A stretch of 57,230 nt of DNA from Dipylidium caninum (Eukaryota > Platyhelminthes > Cestoda > Cyclophyllidea > Dipylidiidae): assembly GCA_017562135.1 (NCBI GenBank), contig QEYB01000518.1, positions 1 to 57,230 of the forward strand. Reading direction: 5' to 3'. Positions 49,701-57,230 of the stretch are shown piece after piece. The notes under the pieces were generated by a model. It was not told where the DNA came from. It did not search any database and saw only the letters and a list, made by a program, of their open reading frames with translations. The position numbers were made by a program, and so were the translations under genes. Every line of letters begins with the position of its first letter. Position 1 is the first letter of the stretch.

Positions 49701-52700
49701 AAGAAGGTAAATCGTCATATTCTTGGGTTCATCACTATATTTTCCCGATTATTTTGTTATTTAGTATACATCTATAGTCGTTATGGGTGTCCTTGAGTCT
49801 TACTATCAGAAGTGGCGGGAACTCTACATCGAACACATCGGACCTCTCAACGCCCTCGTTGCGTGAGTCTTCCTCTCATTGTCTAGTAAATACTGCTACA
49901 AAAGATTTGATTCAGTGGATTTCGCATTTTTGAAAATACCTGTAAAACTCACACTGGAAAATGTTTTAATCTCACATAAAATTAGTTGCGACAAGCCGTG
50001 TGAAGCGGACGATTGGATGGTCCTCCGATCCTATTCCGATTCTTGTATTCAAATATTGGCAAACATGGGAACCCAGTCGCTCGTGAAGCAAGTAGATCTG
50101 ATAGATCGGCAAATGGGTCTTTCGTGCAAAGTTCTCAAAAGTCGCCACCCGACTACTCTCCTCTCCAACCTCCATCAAAAGAATGTTGAACTGCCTTTGA
50201 ACTTTCCTCAAAGCAATGGGATAACGTCTGTGCAGGTTTTTGTCTCCTCCACATTCCAAGACATGTATGGCGAACGCGACCTTATTTCTGGCTTAGTATT
50301 TCCTGCCCTTCGCAAGCAACTCTCTCATCTCGACTATCCGGTACTCCTTAATGAGATAGACCTCCGCTGGGGTGTGCCCGAGGTTCTCTCTCAATCCGGA
50401 GACGGCTTGTGCATGTGTCTTGAAAAAGGTTATCACCTCTGACTACCTTGTCTTGTTTCTCGGGGAAAGGTGGGTCACTTTCTGTCCTTTCACTTCTATT
50501 CCTCTCGTCACTCATATATTATTATTCAAGTTATTTTTACTTCAGTAAAACTTGCTTTATCCCTTACATCTACATCAAAATCGCATCAGTGCGTGTTATA
50601 CACTTAACCTACGACCTAATAACGCGTTTAATAGTGGCTACATGAAGAGATGTGTAATAAATTCGTCGTAATTGTTAAGTTCCATTAAGGTGTTTCTTTC
50701 CCTGCGACACATATTTAGAGGAATGGATCACCATAAATTTGGAACACGTGGTTTTTTGGTTAAGTTATACTTATTTTAGTTTTTCCTTCTCTAAAACGAA
50801 GAAATGAAACGTGAAACATGAGCCCAATGGTGTTGTGTATTGAAAACAAGTAAGCACAATGCTTTTTTTGTATTATAGATACGGGTGGGCCCCTGTGAGG
50901 AAGTTGTGCGGACGCTCCCTCCAAAACTTTTAGAACAGGTCATGAAAATTTACACAGAGGGCATGTCTATCACGGAGATGGAGGTCAGACTATTTTTTGA
51001 AATGAATCGGAAGAAACAGAATAATCTCCTCTGCTTCCTACGTGACCCCAGGAGCTTAGAGTAAGTTCCCCCCCCCCGTAGTCAATTAGGAATGATAGTA
51101 GAGAAAACGGTCTAAAATTGCCTGCTAAGTCACACTTCTTCTCACTTTTAGTGGTGTCCCTGACGACTTTAGAAGTAATTTTATTCAATCATCACGGGAA
51201 CGGGGCAAGTTAGTGGCTTTCAAGCAGTTTTTAAGAGAAAATGGCCTCGTACAGATGGATGCGTGAGTGCATGTGCCACCTCAAAACATACGTGTTTGTT
51301 TGTGCTCTACTTAACCGGATATTCTATGTTCTTCCGCAGATACCCTGCTTCCTTCACTGGTATAGTCAGTTCGATGCCAATCATGGGTAACTTGAGTACC
51401 GTGGGTGAGGCCTTATTCAACAGTCTTCTACACTTTAATCTCGGACCAGGTCAGGTTCTCACCCTCCACTTCCGGTAAACATCTACATTTTTGCTTTCTC
51501 CCACTTATATTGGTAAATATCCTAAAGGCAATAATATATTTGAAATAAAGCAGTTTTATTCCAAGTAGAGCGAGATTGAAGAGATTTTGACTAGGCGTAG
51601 AAATATTTACTCAAGTATTATCACATTGGAGGCATCCTAGATAAGCAGAAGAATTAGCCCTTCTGACTGAGGGGACATATTGACTTCTGTGTGCGTGCTA
51701 CCTAAAAAGCTTTGAGAATTTGTCAGTGCCATGTGTGGTTGTGACGCAGAAGACTTCGTCAGATGGCGTAACTTCCCCACTTCTTTCCGTAATGTATTTT
51801 GAAGCTTTGTTTCCTAAACTCCTCCATCTAAAGTGACTTGAAATTCCTTTGGACAACAAGAATTTCATTTGATGAATTTTGCTCGTCTTCATGCAGATTC
51901 TTGGTAGGCACAAATAGTGCAAAACTTTTTCCGTATCAAAGATAGAGGCGAATTCATTCAGATGATAGTGTGAAATGTTGCTCGATCGGCTTGCAGTTTT
52001 GCTAAAACATTTGTGTATATTCATTGTCGTCCACTGTGCCACCCCACTGGATTTACAAGATTGCGCTGGGAAGCAGTGAGGTCCAGCATTGCGGCCTATC
52101 AATACCAACGGTATATCTGGGGGCGATTGCCGCTTCGGTGGCGCCCCGCCATCTACAGGAGGCTCTTCACGCCCTCTTGGTCGATTTGCCCGCCCGTGGC
52201 GCCCAGGTCAGACTTGCCCGGCTGACCGCCGCTGGTCAACACTCGACCTCTCGCCTTACTCAAATGCTTACTTCTCCAGGCAACAAACGAAAACACGGCA
52301 AGCGTATTTGTAAGCCTAGTCGATTGGCTCTCCGTCTCAAAAACACTATTTCTTGTGGGGGAGCGTTTAATTGTTAGCCTTGCACTTTTTGGCGCAATTA
52401 CTGTCTGTGAAATGTGGGAATATTTGACCTACAGAGCTATTGTGCCAAATACATTTTTTTGTTACCACCAAATAGTGCGCTTTTTCCCGTTTTCTGTAGC
52501 TCGTGATGGCGGTGTGCTTTGTCTGCTTGGTTCCTACGGCAGCGGAAAGACTACTCTTATATCGGCTCTGGCGACTGTCCTCTTAGACCCCGATTGGACT
52601 CCCGACATGGCCTCCCCTTCGTCGATCCACCTCCTTTTGCTTCTCGCTCAGCCCCCCAAAAGTGCCATCGCCGGGGCCTTTCGGGAATCCTTTTCGAGTG

Positions 52701-55700
52701 TTTTTGCACTTAACACTAGGTGCCTACGCCTTCCACCACCCGTCACTCCGGACTCCTCCTATGCGCCATCCCCCAGATGACCCAAGTTCAACAGTTACTC
52801 AACAATTGGATCGCACGCATGCTCTCCGAGTTGCGAAAACATCCACTGGCGCGACAAACGCTCCTGTCGAACAGTATTTGTTCTCCCTGGAAAGCGATCT
52901 CAAGTCAACAGGAACCGCAGATAATCACACAAAACTGTGATCTTGCGTCAGTAATCCTCATCTTTACTGCGCCGCCCTAATTATAAATTAACATTTCTAC
53001 TTAACTACTATTTCTTCTCTCATCTTCAACCCACATGTTACTTTATTTTCAGCAAACCATCGAAATATTTCACAAATTATTATGGATAAATCGGCGAGCA
53101 CGTTGTTAATCACTAATATATTATCATTGACTCAGTGGATCATCTTTTGCCCACAAATTTATCGTGGATTCCAGAAGTCCATTCCCGAAGTGAGTCCCCA
53201 CTTATGCATTGGTGCAAGTGGTCTCGAACTTCAACCTAACCTAGAGCTAGATTTTAGGCACTGTGGTATAATTTATTGCTCTCTTCTTTATTCTCGCTTT
53301 GTCTTACCGTTTACCGTTAGAAAGAGGACAGATTATTATCCGCCACTGGCCATCATTTTATCTGTTTCGCGCTTCAGAATGTCAAATTTGTTTTCACTTT
53401 GAACGGTGATTCAAAAACGGCTCGTATTTTTATCGGTCCGTCCAGATTGTCTTTACCTCAGGATGAGTGAACTCTCCCGCAACGAGAAAGCGGCTGCTAT
53501 CCGAAGCTACTTTGCGCAGTACGGTAAAGTGCTCACTGAAAGTGGATTTGGCAATCAGGTAATATACTCACTCCTCCCATGAGCCATGCCAATTCATCCA
53601 ACTTGGTTTCTCTGCTATTGAACCTGCATAACGTGCGTGTTTCACGTCCCCCCCCCATTCTTCGACGCCCACACTTCACTCTTCACTTACGGAAGAATCA
53701 AAGTGGTTACTGTTACCAAGCCGTTTTGAGTAGATTGTTGGGGTTTTCTTCGAACTTCTGGTCCCTAAAATCGGGGTGACTAGCCATAAAGTTAAAGAAG
53801 GATAAATAACCCCCGTCGCTCATATCAAATTTTTCTTTTCAGTTATCAAAAGTTTGCCAGGAAAAAGAGATGCTGGGCTTCCCTTTGTATTTAAAAATGG
53901 CTTGTGATGAATTAAGATTGCATTCTACGTTCAAAAATGTGAGTTTTTAATGCTTGCGCCTACTTTTGGTATGGCTGTTATCTTCTCCGTTTAATCACTT
54001 CTACAAAATATGAAAGATCCTTGCTAGGTAAACGTTTGTGTATGATGTGCTATTTGTTTTATCTTCAAAATTTTCTGTCAGATCCCCTAACAGAATTGGT
54101 TAACGATTATCTCCACTTTCCTGCGGACTTGTTTTTTTTAGTTCATACAGTACTGGCGTTAGGAGAATTTTAGTCTGGCGTAGCCCCCACTCCACTTTCC
54201 TTGCACTTGTGCTAATACTTCTCGAGAATAAAAGAAATACGTTAGATTATTTTTGTTTCAATGCTGACAGTGATTTTGAAGAGCTTTCCCGGAGCATTTG
54301 CCCGATCTCGTGGACGGCAACATTGTGGCGCGAGCGTCGGTCTGCTGCGGGTGAGAACCTCGTTAAGACCGCCCTCGCCTGCATTCTCTGCTCGCGCCAC
54401 CCGACCTTCCGACGCAACTCCAACGTATGGTCAATGTTTGGCTCTCCGCGACCAGGCGAAAATGGCTCCCCCCAAACCGCGTTTGCTTTCCCAACGACGA
54501 CGAGACTGAACCCCCCCGCAGAAGACTCAACATCACACCCCGTGGTTACCACAATGGCTTTAAATGTCCTCCTCTCACAACTGCAACCGCTCCTCGTTGG
54601 AGTCGAGTCTATTGACAAGACAGTTTGTAATCCTCGGGTGGCAGCAGCGAGAAGACGAGAGAAGGATTGACGAGAGACCTGAATCGAGTCTTTACACCTT
54701 CAGGGGTCTGCGATTGTGCAGTTTGGAAGTGGCGTAATTGTGTGTGCGAAACTTGTGTTTCTCCCGTGGTCAGGTTATTGGATCGATTCTCTGCCCCACG
54801 CCGCTCTTGGATACGTCGGGAGTGGCTCGTGCAGCTAAAGACGGCCACGAGCTGCTTTTGCTGGGAACTCTTCACCCACAGGAACTGCAACTTATCGGCT
54901 GCTGCTGTGCGAAAACTACGAAAAATTTGAAAGATAAGGTTTATTATGCGGTGAGTCTAGTGGGAAAATCATTTGAAAGGTCCACATTACCATTTGAGCG
55001 ACGTCTTTAGTAGTGGTTTTATAAAAATAGAGAAGATTGCTTGAAACCCCAGATCCCTGCCAATCTAGCCTATCACCACTGGCCTCATTGGTGAGTGTTA
55101 TTTTGGAATTTGCACAAAACTCACTTGGAGTCGAAGTGCGATTATCGGTTACAATCTTACTATTCACTTCTTTCCTGTAGTTCCACGCGAAAAAAGCCTT
55201 AATATTGCCGTGTCAACATTGAGCAGTACCAGCTAACATCCGTCAAAAAGCCATTAACAATGATGTTTCAGCGACTGGTTGAGGAATTCCTTGGATTTCG
55301 GTTGCGTGATCTTTTAGTACTTAACATTCTATGTTCCTAAAGTGTTTAACGAGAATAGTCAACTGTCAACTCATATTTATCGTCTGTCTTCTCCTGTTTG
55401 CATTACCGATGCATATTGGAGTCGTTAATTAGTGGCGTTTTGCACACTTGCCCTTTCAAAACTCTCCTCTTGACTTTTGTTTACGACCGGACATTGAATG
55501 TGGCCACCTAAAAGACTGTTCGATTATGGTCACGCCTTGTCTGTGATGACTTTAAGTCGTTTCGTGCATTTTGCTTGAGGTTTTGAAGTTGTTGGAACAT
55601 GTTTGCCTTTTGAAACAGACACCTCCGACCCTGATACAAACGCAGCCTGTTAATGATTGTTGAAAAGGCGAAGAATACACGCTTCAATGATTCGACATTT

Positions 55701-57212
55701 CGCTTCTTCAGTCTGGTCACGTCTTGGCTAAGTGCGTTTCTATTACACTGCTTTAACATTCAATGTGAACCCTTACAATATCCTCTACCAACTACACTCG
55801 ATAGTTACCTCATGATGGCTGATGATTTTTGAATGGCTCCGTTGAACCCATATTGAAACTATGCAGTTCAACGGTGCTCTATTATATCTACTGTCCCAGC
55901 ACACTTTCGAAGGTGTCAGATGTTTAATATAAAATAATGCATATGGGTCATTGCTGCCCCAACAGATTCCCTCCCAAGCTGACGACCCAACTTCTCATGG
56001 ATAGTTTCCTTCCCAGAAGATTCTTCAGAGGGTTAAAGGGAGGAAATGGGAGGCGAATTTATGACCGGAAAAACAGGTGTAGCAGTCTCACGCTGCAATG
56101 CTTTTAAGTACAAATTATCTTGCAGACCATGGAGATAATCTGGGAACCAGAGACAGTCACATTCGCCAACAGCTACTTGCCACCGACGGACATCAGATCG
56201 TTCACTTTGTTGGCGACAATAATGAAGCGTCACCTTTTTTTTTTATTTAATTTAATTGATGTTTATTTTTTTGTTTTTTTGCTTTCTTTTTTTGTTTCTG
56301 CTTTTTTTAAAAGCCTCATTTTATGATTTCGAAACGCCTTTTTTTTGCTAGGATGCCTCGTCTGGCAAGGTAATTAATTGAGCATGGTGGTTTCACTGGT
56401 CTGCATCGCAGCAGTTTGTTCGAGTGTAGCATTCTAGTATCGAAGTATTCACACCACTGTAGGTGACAAAACACTCTTTACGGCACAGTAGTGCCCGTGA
56501 ACGGATCGTCTTCATTTTCCCCGAAACGAATGCTCTCGTGGCGCAGTTCCACCGTTTGCTTTTCTCGGTCTCTGCCGATATGCAACAGCAGTGCTTTGGA
56601 AATCGCAACATTCGGTGACGATGGAATGCTGTCGTTGCCTGTAAGGATTGGCAAAAATCTCAGACCAGATACTCGTTGCTATCACGCCTGCTCATTGGAC
56701 CCCAACCGGATGGCATCTTGTTAGCTGCGGGTCTAGACGGAACCCGGGTGCTCCTCTTCCGTTGTCGGACCTCCCTGAGCAATAATTGGATGGCGAGACT
56801 TACTCAGCCGCGGGCATTGATCTCGGAATCTTCAAGAAACCGCCAGATTCATTTTCCACCCAACATCAACCGATAAACGCGATGGTTCTCGTGGGCGATA
56901 GATTCGTTGTGGGCTGCTTGAATGGTACTCTGTGCATATTCGAGACCTAACAGTGTACGTATCTTTAACAATTAGGCAATTGTGCCTTAAAGCTAATCGA
57001 AAACTGTTTCAATGCTCCACAAATTCTTCCTCTGAGTCGGCTGAGCCCTCGCTAAGCGACTTTCGGTCATTTTACTTATTGACAAACCACCGCAGTGTTG
57101 CCTCGTCGCTCCGGTGCGGCGCACTGGCCCGAAAGGAGACCCGAGATAGAGCATTACTATGCGCAGGGGTTGAACTCGACGCCGCAATGCTGCTTTGTGT
57201 CACTCCGCGTAA
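46748..57212 (+). pseudogene. TEP1: TEP1-like, right copy (partial, multiple frameshifts)
   Basis: Same exon order as the left copy: N-terminal exon 46,748-~47,095, open here and starting MNVGGPLEVGM; then a TROVE exon with SLDRCKSPSIPENRVKLIEL; 47,476-47,938; DUF4062 to ~50,427; Walker A GSYGSGKT at ~52,540; WD exons to the end. Frame is lost by single-base indels relative to the left copy, for example GAATGCGTTGAAC for GAATGCGATTGAAC (~48,890), CTTGAAAAAGG for CTTGAAAAGG (~50,425), CCCCTGTGAGG for CCCCTAGTGAGG (~50,893) and ATAAATCGG for ATAATCGG before Walker B (~53,087). Some places are better here than in the left copy (exon 1; the NACHT segment with SSIHLLLLLAQPPKS). The 3' third of the gene (WD repeats beyond ~12.9 kb of the left copy) is not in the window. 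It is either a decaying paralogue or a poorly corrected allele. Confidence 0.7.
56237..56350 (+). other. T-rich insert in a WD-repeat exon of the right TEP1 copy
   Basis: Relative to the left copy (GTCACCTTGCTAGATGCC at ~12,013-12,030), the right copy has ~110 bp of T-rich sequence between GTCACCTT and GCTAGGATGCC. It contains repeated T6-T11 runs and no long open frame. The right border reads TTTTTTTTGCTAG, resembling a 3' splice site. No clear target-site duplication was seen. Confidence 0.7.
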
Positions 57213-57230
57213 CTCGTTCAATTCCTCCTT
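57213..57230. other. Non-homologous last 18 bases
   Basis: After GTCACTCCGCGTAACTCG the right copy stops matching the left copy, which continues GGACCTCAAAGTG. This may mark the end of the duplication or low-quality sequence at a contig end. Confidence 0.5.

Larger units (their letters stand above)
44249..57212. repeat. Right copy of the ~13-kb duplicated segment
   Basis: This is a direct repeat of 1-12,890. It starts at or before the sequence following the splice-donor-like GTGAGT at 44,245-44,250, where the left copy meets the window edge. The last ~18 bases of the window (57,213-57,230) no longer match the corresponding part of the left copy at ~12,886. Two non-trivial differences are a T-rich insert of ~110 bp at 56,237-56,350 and a 26-bp segment near 53,204-53,229 that is missing from the left copy. 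Confidence 0.95.

Noticed and set aside
1..57230. CRISPR arrays, insertion sequences, phage attachment sites, rRNA or tRNA genes
   Set aside because: None seen. The genome is eukaryotic, and no spaced direct repeats, transposase-like frames or tRNA-like sequences stood out by eye; small RNA genes could be missed without a covariance search.

Overview
This is eukaryotic nuclear DNA. Coding sequence is cut into many small exons with GT-AG introns and a few GC-AG introns. Many introns are only about 30-42 nt long and others are 50-500 nt. Genes are close together on both strands. The gene set is ordinary metazoan housekeeping and germline genes. Tiny introns plus compact layout suggest an invertebrate, most likely a parasitic flatworm (cestode or trematode). 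That assignment is inference from architecture and was not tested by any search.

Layout, left to right: (i) 1-2,605, 5' flank of a TEP1-like gene, with coding-looking but frame-broken stretches on the minus strand. (ii) 2,606-18,254 (+), telomerase/vault-associated protein TEP1 (TROVE, DUF4062, NACHT, WD40). (iii) 18,312-19,328 (-), histone N-terminal acetyltransferase NAA40, ending 57 bp from TEP1. (iv) 20,460-22,548 (+), Paf1-complex subunit LEO1; all ten exons resolve into one clean frame. (v) ~23,152-33,312 (+), a YTHDC2-like DExH protein with an ankyrin insert. Its catalytic helicase motifs are damaged and it has no YTH domain. (vi) 33,672-36,236 (-), tail-anchored immunophilin FKBP8; eight exons resolve. 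(vii) 37,084-38,150 (+), ribosome-biogenesis protein RSL1D1. (viii) 38,311-38,845 (-), U1 snRNP protein C. (ix) ~39,143-39,529 (+), only the C-terminal two exons of a PRMT1-type arginine methyltransferase. (x) 39,530-44,248, low-complexity hypothetical exons, unresolved. (xi) 44,249-57,212 (+), a second copy of the left end of the window: TEP1 flank and the first two thirds of TEP1, with many frameshifts.

The most striking structural fact is that the first ~12.9 kb and the last ~13 kb are the same sequence in the same orientation, so the window behaves like slightly more than one turn of a ~44.2-kb repeat unit. The PRMT1 fragment starts abruptly just where a unit junction could lie. Explanations are a tandem duplication, an extrachromosomal circle, or a haplotype/assembly artefact. 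Small indels break the two copies at different places, which makes unpolished long-read sequence a serious possibility.

The most interesting biology is the YTHDC2-like protein. Walker A, motif Ia and motif V are kept, but DEVH has become DEIE and the arginine-finger motif VI (QRKGRAGR in human YTHDC2) reads QRQYAAQM with no length change. The m6A-reading YTH domain is absent. This parallels the Drosophila germline differentiation factor Bgcn and suggests a non-catalytic scaffold.
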